Assembly: GCF_051020955.1 (NCBI RefSeq)
Contig: NC_135020.1
Coordinates: 3,037,501 to 3,101,500, forward strand
Source: Megalopta genalis
Taxonomy: Eukaryota > Arthropoda > Insecta > Hymenoptera > Halictidae
DNA: 64,000 nucleotides
Direction of reading: 5' to 3'
The notes under the pieces were generated by a model. That model was given only the letters and a program-made list of their open reading frames with translations, did not search any database and had not been told where the DNA came from. A program made the position numbers and the translations under genes. Positions 12,695 through 24,326 of this stretch are shown here, piece after piece; position 1 is the stretch's first letter; the number at the start of each line of letters is the position of its first letter.

Positions 12695-13592
12695 TTCTTG
12701 TTGTTCTTCTTGTTCTTGTTGTTCTTGTTGTTGTTATTGTTGTTGTTGTCCTTGTTGTTCTTGTTGTTCTTGTTGTTCTTGTTGTTCTTGTTGTTCTTGT
12801 TGTTCTTGTTGTTCTTGTTGTTCTTGTTGTTCTTGTTGTTCTTGTTGTTCTTGTTGTTCTTGTTGTTCTTGTTGTTTTTGCTGTTCATGTTGTTCTTGTT
12901 GTTCTTCTTGTTGTTGTTCTAGTTGTCCTTGTTGTTGTTGTTGTTGTCCTTGTTGTTCTTGTTGTTGTTGTCCTTGTTGTTCTTGTTGTTCTTGTTGTTC
13001 TTGTTGTTCTTGTTGTTCTTGTTGATCTTGTTGTTCTTGTTGTTCTTGTTGTTCTTGTTGTTCTTGTTGTTGTTGTTCATGTGGTTCTTGTTGTTGTTGC
13101 TCTTGCAGTTCTTGTTCTTGTTGTCCTTGTTGTTCTTTCTGTTCTTGTTGTTGTTGTTGTTGTCCTTGCCGTTGTTGTTGTTCTTGCTGCTCTTGTTGCT
13201 CTTGTTGATCTTGTTGTTCTTGTTGTTCTTGTCGTTCTTGTTGCTCTTGTTGCTTTTGTTGCTCTTGTTGCTGTTGTTGTTGTTGTTGCTCTTGTTGCTG
13301 TTGTTGTTGTTGTTGTTGATCTTGCTGTTCTTGTTCTTGTTGTTCTTGTTGTTCTTGTTGTTCTTGCTGGTCATGTTGATCTTGTTGTTGTTGTTGTTGT
13401 TGTTGTTGTCCTTGTTGTTCTTGTTGTTCTGGTAGTTCTTGTTGCTCTTGGTGTTCCTGTTGTTCTTGTTGTTCTAGTTGTTCTTGTTGTTCTTGTTGTT
13501 CCGGTTGTTCTTGTTGTTCTTGTTGTTCCGGTTGTTCTTGTTGTTCTTGTTGTTCTTGTTGTTCTTGTTGTTCTTGTTGTTCTTGTTGTTCT

Positions 13593-13818
13593 CGTTGTTC
13601 TTGTTGTTCTCGTTGTTCTCGTTGTTCTCGTTGTTCTCGTTGTTGTTCTTGTTGTTCTCGTTGTTCTCGTTGTTGTTCTGGTTGTTCTCGTTGTTCTCGT
13701 TGTTCTCGTTGTTCTCGTTGTTCTCGTTGTTCTCGTTGTTCTCGTTGTTCTCGTTGTTCTCGTTGTTCTCGTTGTTCTCGTTGTTCTCGTTGTTCTCGTT
13801 GTTCTCGTTGTTCTCGTT
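13593..13818. repeat. TTGTTCTCG variant run
   Basis: About 25 units, mostly TCG. Short TTG interruptions near the left end match those of the run at 6110-6295. It is followed by the F module at 13828. Confidence 0.88.
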
Positions 13819-13840
13819 GTTCTTGTTGTAATTGTTGTTC

Positions 13841-13872
<32 letters not shown>

Positions 13873-14149
13873 CTTGCTGTTCTTGTTGTTCTTGTTGTAC
13901 TTGTTGTTCTTGCTGTTCTTGTTGTTCTTGTTGTTCTTGTTGTTCTTGATGTTCTTGATGTTCTCGTTGTTCTCGTTGTTGTTCTCGTTGTTCTCGTTGT
14001 TCTCGTTGTTCTCGTTGTTCTCGTTGTTCTCGTTGTTCTCGTTGTTCTCGTTGTTCTCGTTGTTCTCGTTGTTCTCGTTGTTCTCGTTGTTCTCGTTGTT
14101 CTCGTTGTTCTCGTTGTTCTCGTTGTTCTCGTTGTTCTCGTTGTTCTTG

Positions 14150-14155
14150 TTTTCT
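14150..14155. other. Isolated one-base phase shift
   Basis: The sequence reads ttcttgttttcttg where the array predicts ttcttgttgttcttg, so one G is missing. It is not shared by related copies at 6.6 kb or 18.5 kb. It could be a recent mutation or a sequencing or assembly error. Confidence 0.8.
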
Positions 14156-15086
14156 TGTTGTTCTTGTTGTTCTTGTTGTTCTTGTTGTTCTTGTTGTTCT
14201 TGTTGTTCTTGTTGTTCTTGTTGTTCTTGTTGTTCTTCTTGTTCTTGTTGGCCTTGTTCTTCTTGTTGTTCTATTTGTTTTTGTTGATCTTGTTGCTCTT
14301 GTTGTTCTTGTTGTTGTTCTTGTTGATCTTGTTGTTCTTGCTGTTCTTGTTGTTCTTGCTGTTCTTGTTGTTCTCGTTGTTCTCGTTGTTCTCGTTGTTC
14401 TCGTTGTTCTCGTTGTTCTCGTTGTTCTCGTTGTTCTCGTTGTTCTCGTTGTTCTCGTTGTTCTTGTTGTTCTTGTTGTTCTTGTTGTTGTTGTTGTTGT
14501 TGTTGTCCTTGTTTTTGTTGTTCTTGTTGTTGTTGTTGTTCTTGCTGTTCGTGTTCTTGTTTTTCTTGCTGTTCATGCTGTTCTTGCTGTTCATGTTGTT
14601 ATTGTTGTTGTTGTTGTTGTCCTTGTTGTTCTTGTTGTTCTTGTTGTTCTTGTTGTTCTTGTTGTTCTTGTTGTTCTTGTTGTTCTTGTTGTTCTTGTTG
14701 TTCTTGTTGTTCTTGTTGTTCTTGTTGTTCTTGTTGTTCTTGTTGTTCTTGTTGTTCTTGTTGTTCTTGTTGTTCTTGTTGTTGTTGTTATTCTTGCTGT
14801 TCTTGTTCTTGTTGTTCTTGTTGCTCTTGTTGTTGTTGTTCTACTTGTTCTTGTTGTTGTTGTTGTTCTTGTTGTTCTTGTTGTTCTTGTTCTTCTTGTT
14901 GGGCTTGTTGTTCTTGTTGTTCTTGTTGTTCTTGCTGTTGTTGTTCTTGTTGTTGTTGTTGTTGCACTTGCTGTTCTTGTTGTTCTTGTTGTTGTTCTTG
15001 TTGTTGTTGTGCTTGTTGTTCTTGTTGTTCTTGTTGTTCTTGTTGTTCTTGCTGTTCTTGTTGTTCTTGCTGTTCTTGTTGTTCTT

Positions 15087-15117
<31 letters not shown>

Positions 15118-16272
15118 TTCTTGTTGTTCCTGTTCTCGTTGTTGTTCTTGTTGTTCTTGTTGTTCTTGTTGTTCTTGTTGTTCTTGTTGTTCTTGTTGTT
15201 CTTGTTGTTCTTGTTGTTCTCGTTGTTCTCGTTGTTCTCGTTGTTCTCGTTGTTCTCGTTGTTCTCGTTGTTCTCGTTGTTCTCGTTGTTCTTGTTGTTC
15301 TTGTTGTTCTTGTTGTTCTTGTTGTTCTTGTTGTTCTTGTTGTTCTTGTTGTTCTTGTTGTTCTTCTTGTTCTTGTTGGCCTTGTTCTTCTTGTTGTTCT
15401 ATTTGTTTTTGTTGATCTTGTTGCTCTTGTTGTTCTTGTTGTTGTTCTTGTTGATCTTGTTGTTCTTGCTGTTCTTGTTGTTCTTGCTGTTCTTGTTGTT
15501 CTCGTTGTTCTCGTTGTTCTCGTTGTTCTCGTTGTTCTCGTTGTTCTCGTTGTTCTCGTTGTTTTCGTTGTTCTCGTTGTTCTCGTTGTTCTTGTTGTTC
15601 TTGTTGTTCTTGTTGTTCTTGTTGCTCTTGTTGCTCTTGTTGCTCTTGTTGATCTTGTTGCTCTTGTTGCACTTGTTGCTCTTGTTGCTCTTGTTGCTCT
15701 TTTTGCTCTTGTTGGGCTTGTTGTTCTTGTTTTTCTTGTTGTTCTTGTTGTTCTTGTTGTTCTTGTTGTTCTTGTTGTTCTTGTTGTTCTTGTTGTTGTT
15801 GTTGTCCTTGTTTTTGTTGTTCTTGTTGTTGTTGTTGTTCTTGCTGTTCTTGTTCTTGTTTTTCTTGCTGTTCATGCTGTTCTTGCTGTTCATGTTGTTA
15901 TTGTTGTTGTTGTTGTTGTCCTTGTTGTTCTTGTTGTTCTTGTTGTTCTTGTTGTTCTTGTTGTTCTTGTTGTTCTTGTTGTTCTTGTTGTTCTTGTTGT
16001 TCTTGTTGTTGTTGTTATTCTTGCTGTTCTTGTTCTTGTTGTTCTTGTTGTTCTTGTTGTTTTTGCTGTTCATGTTGTTCTTGTTGTTCTTCTTGTTGTT
16101 GTTCTAGTTGTCCTTGTTGTTGTTGTTGTCCTTGTTGTTCTTGTTGTTGTTGTCCTTGTTGTTCTTGTTGTTCTTGTTGTTCTTGTTGTTCTGGTTGTTC
16201 TTGTTGTTCTTGTTGTTCTTGTTGTTCCGGTTGTTCTTGTTGTTCTTGTTCTTGTTGTTCTTGCTGTTCATG

Positions 16273-16492
16273 TTGTCTTGTTGTCCTTGTTGTTCTAGTT
16301 GTTCTTGTTGTTCTTGTTGTTCTTGTTGTTGTTGTGCTAGTTGTTCTAATTGTTGTTGTTCTGGTTGTTCTTGTTGTTCTTGTTGTTCCGGTTGTTCCGG
16401 TTGTTCATGTTGTTGTTCTTGTTGTTGTTGTTGTTCTTATTTTTGTTTTTGTTGTTGTTGTTTTTCTTGCTGTTCTTGCTGGTCATGTTGTT
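16273..16492. repeat. E-A module pair, copy 5
   Basis: E at 16273 and A at 16436, 163 bp apart. This is the last A landmark I find in the window. Confidence 0.92.
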
Positions 16493-16495
16493 CTT

Positions 16496-16553
<58 letters not shown>

Positions 16554-16567
16554 TTCTTGTTGTTCTT

Positions 16568-16598
<31 letters not shown>

Positions 16599-16981
16599 TT
16601 CTTGTTGTTCTTGTTGTTCTTGTTGTTCTTGTTGTTCTTGTTGTTCTTGTTGTTCTTGTTGTTCTTGTTGTTCTTGTTGTTCTTGTTGTTCTTGTTATTC
16701 TTGTTGTTCTTGTTGTTCTTGTTGTTCTTGTTGTTCTTGTTGTTCTTGTTGTTCTTGTTGTTCTTGTTGTTCTTGTTGTTCTTGTTGTTCTTGTTGTTCT
16801 TGTTGTTCTTGTTGTTCTTGTTGTTCTTTTTGTTCTTGTTGTTCTTGTTGTTTTTGTTGTTTTTGTTGTTCTTGTTGTTGTTGTTGTTGTTGTTGTTCTT
16901 GTTGTTGTTCTTGTTGTTCTTGTTCTTGTTGTTCTTGTTGTTCTGGTTGTTCTTGTTGTTCTTGTTGTTCTTGTTGTTCTT

Positions 16982-17012
<31 letters not shown>

Positions 17013-17693
17013 TTCTTGTTGTTCTTCTTGTTCTTGTTGTTCTTGTTGTTGTTATTGTTGTTGTTGTCCTTGTTGTTCTTGTTGTTCTTGTTGTTCTTGT
17101 TGTTCTTGTTGTTCTTGTTGTTCTTGTTGTTCTTGTTGTTCTTGTTGTTCTTGTTGTTCTTGTTGTTCTTGTTGTTCTTGTTGTTCTTGTTGTTCTTGTT
17201 GTTCTTGTTGTTCTTGTTGTTTTTGCTGTTCATGTTGTTCTTGTTGTTCTTCTTGTTGTTGTTCTAGTTGTCCTTGTTGTTGTTGTTGTTGTCCTTGTTG
17301 TTCTTGTTGTTGTTGTCCTTGTTGTTCTTGTTGTTCTTGTTGTTCTTGTTGTTCTTGTTGTTCTTGTTGATCTTGTTGTTCTTGTTGTTCTTGTTGTTGT
17401 TGTTCATGTGGTTCTTGTTGTTGTTGCTCTTGCAGTTCTTGTTCTTGTTGTCCTTGTTGTTCTTTCTGTTCTTGTTGTTGTTGTTGTTGTCCTTGCCGTT
17501 GTTGTTGTTCTTGCTGCTCTTGTTGCTCTTGTTGATCTTGTTGTTCTTGTTGTTCTTGTCGTTCTTGTTGCTCTTGTTGCTTTTGTTGCTCTTGTTGCTG
17601 TTGTTGTTGTTGTTGCTCTTGTTGCTGTTGTTGTTGTTGTTGTTGATCTTGCTGTTCTTGTTCTTGTTGTTCTTGTTTTTCTTGTTGTTCTTG

Positions 17694-17700
17694 CTGTCAT
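17694..17700. other. Isolated one-base phase shift
   Basis: Reads cttgctgtcatg where sister copies at 5.88, 10.81 and 13.37 kb read cttgctggtcatg. One G is lost relative to all sisters, so this is a private change or an error. Confidence 0.85.
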
Positions 17701-17707
17701 GTTGATC

Positions 17708-17738
<31 letters not shown>

Positions 17739-17909
17739 CCTTGTTGTTCTTGTTGTTCTTGTTGTTCTTGTTGTTCTGGTAGTTCTTGTTGCTCTTGGTG
17801 TTCCTGTTGTTCTTGTTGTTCTAGTTGTTCTTGTTGTTCTTGTTGTTCCGGTTGTTCTTGTTGTTCTTGTTGTTCTTGTTGTTCTTGTTGTTCTTGTTGT
17901 TCTTGTTGT

Positions 17910-18150
17910 TCTCGTTGTTCTTGTTGTTCTCGTTGTTCTCGTTGTTCTCGTTGTTCTCGTTGTTCTCGTTGTTGTTCTTGTTGTTCTCGTTGTTCTCGTT
18001 GTTGTTCTTGTTGTTCTCGTTGTTCTCGTTGTTCTCGTTGTTCTCGTTGTTCTCGTTGTTCTCGTTGTTCTCGTTGTTCTCGTTGTTCTCGTTGTTCTCG
18101 TTGTTCTCGTTGTTCTCGTTGTTCTCGTTGTTCTCGTTGTTCTCGTTGTT
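17910..18150. repeat. TTGTTCTCG variant run
   Basis: About 27 units, mostly TCG, with two TTG-expanded interruptions at the left. The F module at 18157 follows. Confidence 0.88.
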
Positions 18151-19503
18151 CTTGTTGTAATTGTTGTTCTTGTTGTTGTTGTTGTTGTTGTTGTTGTTCT
18201 TGCTGTTCTTGTTGTTCTTGTTGTTCTTGTTGTTCTTGTTGTTCTTGCTGTTCTTGTTGTTCTTGTTGTTCTTGTTGTTCTTGATGTTCTTGATGTTCTC
18301 GTTGTTCTCGTTGTTGTTCTCGTTGTTCTCGTTGTTCTCGTTGTTCTCGTTGTTCTCGTTGTTCTCGTTGTTCTCGTTGTTCTCGTTGTTCTCGTTGTTC
18401 TCGTTGTTCTCGTTGTTCTCGTTGTTCTCGTTGTTCTCGTTGTTCTCGTTGTTCTCGTTGTTCTTGTTGTTCTTGTTGTTCTTGTTGTTCTTGTTGTTCT
18501 TGTTGTTCTTGTTGTTCTTGTTGTTCTTGTTGTTCTTGTTGTTCTTGTTGTTCTTCTTGTTCTTGTTGGCCTTGTTCTTCTTGTTGTTCTATTTGTTTTT
18601 GTTGATCTTGTTGCTCTTGTTGTTCTTGTTGTTGTTCTTGTTGATCTTGTTGTTCTAGCTGTTCTTGTTGTTCTTGCTGTTCTTGTTGTTCTCGTTGTTC
18701 TCGTTGTTCTCGTTGTTCTCGTTGTTCTCGTTGTTCTCGTTGTTCTCGTTGTTCTCGTTGTTCTCGTTGTTCTCGTTGTTCTCGTTGTTCTCGTTGTTCT
18801 CGTTGTTCTCGTTGTTCTTGTTGTTCTTGTTGTTCTTGTTGTTCTTGTTGTTGTTGTTGTCCTTGTTTTTGTTGTTCTTGTTGTTGTTGTTGTTCTTGCT
18901 GTTCGTGTTCTTGTTTTTCTTGCTGTTCATGCTGTTCTTGCTGTTCATGTTGTTATTGTTGTTGTTGTTGTTGTCCTTGTTGTTCTTGTTGTTCTTGTTG
19001 TTCTTGTTGTTCTTGTTGTTCTTGTTGTTCTTGTTGTTCTTGTTGTTCTTGTTGTTCTTGTTGTTCTTGTTGTTCTTGTTGTTGTTGTTATTCTTGCTGT
19101 TCTTGTTCTTGTTGTTCTTGTTGCTCTTGTTGTTGTTGTTCTACTTGTTCTTGTTGTTGTTGTTGTTCTTGTTGTTCTTGTTGTTCTTGTTGTTCTTGTT
19201 GTTCTTGTTCTTCTTGTTGGGCTTGTTGTTCTTGTTGTTCCTGTTGTTCTTGCTGTTGTTGTTCTTGTTGTTGTTGTTGATCTTGTTGTTGTCGTTGTTG
19301 CACTTGCTGTTCTTGTTGTTCTTGTTGTTGTTCTTGTTGTTGTTGTGCTTGTTGTTCTTGTTGTTCTTGTTGTTCTTGTTGTTCTTGTTGTTCTTGCTGT
19401 TCTTGTTGTTCTTGCTGTTCTTGTTGTTCTTGTTGTTCTTGTTGCTCTTGTTGCTCTTGTTGTTCTTGTTGTTCTTGTTGTTCCTGTTCTCGTTGTTGTT
19501 CTT

Positions 19504-19534
<31 letters not shown>

Positions 19535-19755
19535 TTCTTGTTGTTCTTGTTGTTCTTGTTGTTCTTGTTGTTCTTGTTGTTCTTGTTGTTCTTGTTGTTC
19601 TTGTTGTTCTTGTTGTTGTTGTTGTTGTTGTTGTCCTTGTTGTTCTTGTTGTTCTTGTTGTTCTTGTTATTCTTGTTGTTCTTGTTGTTCTTGTTGTTCT
19701 TGTTGTTGTTGTTCTAGTTGTTCTTGTTGCTGTTCTTGTTGTTCTTGTTGTTCTT

Positions 19756-19786
<31 letters not shown>

Positions 19787-19818
19787 TTCTTGTTGTTCCT
19801 GTTCTCGTTGTTGTTCTT

Positions 19819-19849
<31 letters not shown>

Positions 19850-19920
19850 TTCTTGTTGTTCTTGTTGTTCTTGTTGTTATTGTTGTTCTTGTTGTTCTTG
19901 TTGTTCTTGTTGTTCTTGTT

Positions 19921-20232
19921 GTTCTCGTTGTTCTTGTTGTTCTCGTTGTTCTCGTTGTTCTCGTTGTTCTCGTTGTTGTTCTTGTTGTTCTCGTTGTTCT
20001 CGTTGTTCTCGTTGTTCTCGTTGTTCTCGTTGTTCTCGTTGCTCTCGTTGTTCTCGTTGTTCTCGTTGTTCTCGTTGTTCTCGTTGTTCTCGTAGTTCTT
20101 GTTGTTCTCGTTGTTCTCGTTGTTCTCGTTGTTCTCGTTGTTCTCGTTGTTCTCGTTGTTCTCGTTGTTCTCGTTGTTCTCGTTGTTCTCGTTGTTCTCG
20201 TTGTTCTCGTTGTTCTCGTTGTTCTCGTTGTT
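19921..20232. repeat. Long TTGTTCTCG variant run
   Basis: One of the longest CpG-bearing runs, about 310 bp. A TCGTAG unit near 20094 and a GCTCTCG unit near 20041 are the main blemishes. No F module follows, unlike most such runs. Confidence 0.88.
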
Positions 20233-21240
20233 CTTGTTGTTCTTGTTGTTCTTGTTGTTCTTGTTGTTCTTGTTGTTCTTGTTGTTCTTGTTGTTCTTGT
20301 TGTTCTTCTTGTTCTTGTTGGCCTTGTTCTTCTGGTTGTTCTATTTGTTTTTGTTGATCTTGTTGCTCTTGTTGTTCTTGTTGTTGTTCTTGTTGATCTT
20401 GTTGTTCTTGCTGTTCTTGTTGTTCTTGCTGTTCTTGTTGTTCTCGTTGTTCTCGTTGTTCTCGTTGTTCTCGTTGTTCTCGTTGTTCTCGTTGTTTTCG
20501 TTGTTCTCGTTGTTCTCGTTGTTCTTGTTGTTCTTGTTGTTCTTGTTGTTCTTGTTGCTCTTGTTGCTCTTGTTGCTCTTGTTGATCTTGTTGCTCTTGT
20601 TGCACTTGTTGCTCTTGTTGCTCTTGTTGCTCTTTTTGCTCTTGTTGGGCTTGTTGTTCTTGTTTTTCTTGTTGTTCTTGTTGTTCTTGTTGTTCTTGTT
20701 GTTCTTGTTGTTCTTGTTGTTGTTGTTGCCCTTGTTTTTGTTGTTCTTGTTGTTGTTGTTGTTCTTGCTGTTCTTGTTCTTGTTTTTCTTGCTGTTCATG
20801 CTGTTCTTGCTGTTCATGTTGTTATTGTTGTTGTTGTTGTTGTCCTTGTTGTTCTTGTTGTTCTTGTTGTTCTTGTTGTTCTTGTTGTTCTTGTTGTTCT
20901 TGTTGTTCTTGTTGTTCTTGTTGTTCTTGTTGTTGTTGTTATTCTTGCTGTTCTTGTTCTTGTTGTTCTTGTTGCTCTTGTTGTTGTTGTTCTACTTGTT
21001 CTTGTTGTTGTTGTTGTTCTGGTTGTTCTTGTTGTTCTTGTTCTTCTTGTTGGGCTTGTTGTTCTTGTTGTTCTTGTTGTTCTTGCTGTTGTTGTTCTTG
21101 TTGTTGTTGTTGTTGTTGCACTTGCTGTTCTTGTTGTTCTTGTTGTTGTTCTTGTTGTTGTTGTGCTTGTTGTTCTTGTTGTTCTTGTTGTTCTTGTTGT
21201 TCTTGCTGTTCTTGTTGTTCTTGCTGTTCTTGTTGTTCTT

Positions 21241-21271
<31 letters not shown>

Positions 21272-21303
21272 TTCTTGTTGTTCCTGTTCTCGTTGTTGTT
21301 CTT

Positions 21304-21334
<31 letters not shown>

Positions 21335-21696
21335 TTCTTGTTGTTCTTGTTGTTCTTGTTGTTCTTGTTGTTCTTGTTGTTCTTGTTGTTCTTGTTGTTC
21401 TTGTTGTTCTTGTTGTTCTTGTTGTTCTTGTTGTTCTTGTTGTTCTTGTTGTTCTTGTTGTTCTTGTTGTTCTTGTTGTTCTTGTGGTTGTTGTTGTTGT
21501 TGTCCTTGTTGTTCTTGTTGTTCTTGTTATTCTTGTTGTTCTTGTTGTTCTTGTTGTTCTTGTTGTTGTTGTTCTAGTTGTTCTTGTTGTTGTTGTTGTT
21601 GTTCTTGTTGTCCTTGTTGTTGTTGTAGTTCTTGTTGTTCTTGTTGTTCTTGTTGTTCTTGTTGTTCATGTTGTTTTTGTTGATCTTGTTGTTCTT

Positions 21697-21727
<31 letters not shown>

Positions 21728-21960
21728 TTCTTGTTGTTGTTCTTGTTGTTGTTGTTGTTCTTGCTGGTCATGTTGATCTTGTTGTTCTTGTTGTTCCTGT
21801 TGTTCTTGTTGTTCTAGTTGTTCTTGTTGTTCTTGTTGTTCCGGTTGTTCTTGTTGTTCTTGTTGTTCTTGTTGTTCTTGTTGTTCTTGTTGTTCTTGTT
21901 GTTCTTGTTGTTCTTGTTGTTCTTGTTGTTCTTGTTGTTCTTGTTGTTCTTGTTGTTCTT

Positions 21961-21991
<31 letters not shown>

Positions 21992-22432
21992 TTCTCGTTG
22001 TTCTCGTTGTTGTTCTTGTTGTTCTCGTTGTTCTCGTTGTTCTCGTTGTTCTCGTTGTTCCCGTTGTTCTCGTTGTTCTCGTTGTTCTCGTTGTTCTCGT
22101 TGTTCTCGTTGTTCTCGTTGTTCTCGTTGTTCTCGTTGTTCTCATTGTTCTCGTTGTTCTCGTTGTTATAGTTGTTCTCGTTGTTCTCGTTGTTCTCGTT
22201 GTTCTCGTTGTTCTTGTTGTTCTTGTTGTTCTTGGTGTTCTTGTTGTTCTTGTTGTTCTTGTTGTTCTTGTTGTTCTTGTTGTTTTTGTTGTTCATGTTG
22301 TTCTTGTTGTTGTTCTTGTTGTTGTTCTAGTGGTCCTTGTTGTTGTTGTTCTGGTTGTTCTTGTTGTTCTTGTTGTTCCGGTTGTTCTTGTTGTTCTTGT
22401 TCTTGTTGTTCTTGTTGTTCTTGCTGTTCATG

Positions 22433-22440
22433 TTGTCTTG
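22433..22440. repeat. E module (phase slip) without A
   Basis: The 8-bp ttgtcttg follows gttcatg. The next unit reads ttgtacttg rather than the ttgtccttg of the five paired copies, so this belongs to a second E subtype shared with 39454, 52599 and 61673. Confidence 0.88.
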
Positions 22441-22489
22441 TTGTACTTGTTGTTCTAGTTGTTCTTGTTGTTCTTGTTGTTCTTGTTGT

Positions 22490-22839
22490 TCTTGTTGTTC
22501 TTGTTGTTCTTGTTGTTCTGGTAGTTCTTGTTGCTCTTGTTGTTCTTGTTGTTCTGGTAGTTCTTGTTGCTCTTGTTGTTCTTGTTGTTCTTGTTGTTCT
22601 TGTTGTTCTTGTTGTTCTTGTTGTTCTTGTTGTTCTTGTTGTTCTCGTTATTCTCGTTGTTCTCGTTGTTCTTGTTGTTCTTGTTGTTCTTGGTGTTCTT
22701 GGTGTTCTTGTTGTTCTTGTTGTTGTTCTTGTTGTTGTTGTTGTTCTTGCTGTTCTTGTTCTTGTTGTTCTTGTTCTTGTTGTTCTTGTTGTTCTTGTTG
22801 TTCTTGTTGTTCTTGCTGGTCATGTTGATCTTGTTGTTC

Positions 22840-22873
<34 letters not shown>

Positions 22874-23011
22874 CCTTGTTGTTCTTGTTGTTCCTGTTGT
22901 TCTTGTTGTTCTGGTAGTTCTTGTTGCTCTTGTTGTTCTAGTTGCTCTTGTTGTTCTAGTTGTTCTGGTTGTTCTCGTTGTTCTCGTTGTTCTCGTTGTT
23001 GTTCTTGTTGT
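22490..23011. repeat. 522-bp tandem duplication, copy 1
   Basis: Distinctive variants (ctggtag at 22518, paired ttggtgttc units, one ttattctcg unit, a run of (TTG)n and ttctagttgctc) recur in the same order exactly 522 bp later. No difference is visible between the copies across the landmarks compared. Boundaries are approximate, since the flanks are also repeat. Confidence 0.88.
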
Positions 23012-23361
23012 TCTTGTTGTTCTTGTTGTTCTTGTTGTTCTGGTAGTTCTTGTTGCTCTTGTTGTTCTTGTTGTTCTGGTAGTTCTTGTTGCTCTTGTTG
23101 TTCTTGTTGTTCTTGTTGTTCTTGTTGTTCTTGTTGTTCTTGTTGTTCTTGTTGTTCTTGTTGTTCTCGTTATTCTCGTTGTTCTCGTTGTTCTTGTTGT
23201 TCTTGTTGTTCTTGGTGTTCTTGGTGTTCTTGTTGTTCTTGTTGTTGTTCTTGTTGTTGTTGTTGTTCTTGCTGTTCTTGTTCTTGTTGTTCTTGTTCTT
23301 GTTGTTCTTGTTGTTCTTGTTGTTCTTGTTGTTCTTGCTGGTCATGTTGATCTTGTTGTTC

Positions 23362-23395
<34 letters not shown>

Positions 23396-23533
23396 CCTTG
23401 TTGTTCTTGTTGTTCCTGTTGTTCTTGTTGTTCTGGTAGTTCTTGTTGCTCTTGTTGTTCTAGTTGCTCTTGTTGTTCTAGTTGTTCTGGTTGTTCTCGT
23501 TGTTCTCGTTGTTCTCGTTGTTGTTCTTGTTGT
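23012..23533. repeat. 522-bp tandem duplication, copy 2
   Basis: Repeats copy 1 landmark for landmark at an offset of 522 bp (58 units). The match ends near 23534, where copy 2 enters a long TTGTTCTCG run. The near-identity implies a recent event. Confidence 0.88.
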
Positions 23534-23831
23534 TCTCGTTGTTCTCGTTGTTCTCGTTGTTCTCGTTGTTCTCGTTGTTCTCGTTGTTCTCGTTGTTCTC
23601 GTTGTTCTCGTTGTTCTCGTTGTTCTCGTTGTTCTCGTTGTTCTCGTTGTTCACGTTGTTCTCGTTGTTCTCGTTGTTGTTCTCGTTGTTCTCGTTGTTC
23701 TCGTTGTTCTCGTTGTTCTCGTTGTTCTCGTTGTTCTCGTTGTTCTCGTTGTTCTCGTTGTTCTCGTTGTTCTCGTTGTTCTCGTTGTTCTCGTTGTTCT
23801 CGTTGTCCTCGTTGTCCTCGTTGTTCTCGTT
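23491..23831. repeat. Long TTGTTCTCG variant run
   Basis: About 340 bp, the longest such run I noted. It contains one TTG expansion near 23520, one ttcacg unit at 23651, a second TTG expansion near 23678 and two tcctcg units near the right end. The F module at 23832 follows. Confidence 0.88.
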
Positions 23832-23919
23832 GTAATTGTTGTTCTTGTTGTTGTTGTTGTTGTTGTTGTTCTTGCTGTTCTTGCTGTTCTTGCTGTTCTT
23901 GCTGTTCTTGTGGTTCTTG

Positions 23920-24245
23920 TTGTTCTCGTTGTTCTCGTTGTTCTCGTTGTTCTCGTTGTTGTTCTCGTTGTTCTCGTTGTTCTCGTTGTTCTCGTTGTTC
24001 TCGTTGTTCTCGTTGTTCTCGTTGTTCTCGTTGTTCTCGTTGTTCTCGTTGTTCTCGTTGTTCTCGTTGTTCTCGTTGTTCTCGTTGTTCTCGTTGTTCT
24101 CGTTGTTGTTCTTGTTGTTCTCGTTGTTCTCGTTGTTCTCGTTGTTGTTCTTGTTGTTCTCGTTGTTCTCGTTGTTCTCGTTGTTCTCGTTGTTCTCGTT
24201 GTTCTCGTTGTTCTCGTTGTTCTCGTTGTCCTCGTTGTTCTCGTT
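23920..24245. repeat. Long TTGTTCTCG variant run
   Basis: About 325 bp of TCG units with three TTG-expanded interruptions. It precedes two F modules 27 bp apart (24255 and 24282). Confidence 0.88.
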
Positions 24246-24294
24246 GTTCTTGTTGTAATTGTTGTTCTTGTTGTTCTTGTTGTAATTGTTGTTC

Positions 24295-24326
<32 letters not shown>

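Larger units (their letters stand above)
8940..16272. repeat. Higher-order repeat, about 6.7-7.3 kb, copy 2
   Basis: Begins with the same G, E-A, E-A order as copy 1. Later anchors drift: F 13828 and B 14250 lie 7,525 and 7,554 bp after their copy 1 equivalents. It carries an extra B block at 15378. A third partial period starts with the E-A pair at 16273, 6,912 bp after the pair at 9361. Confidence 0.8.
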
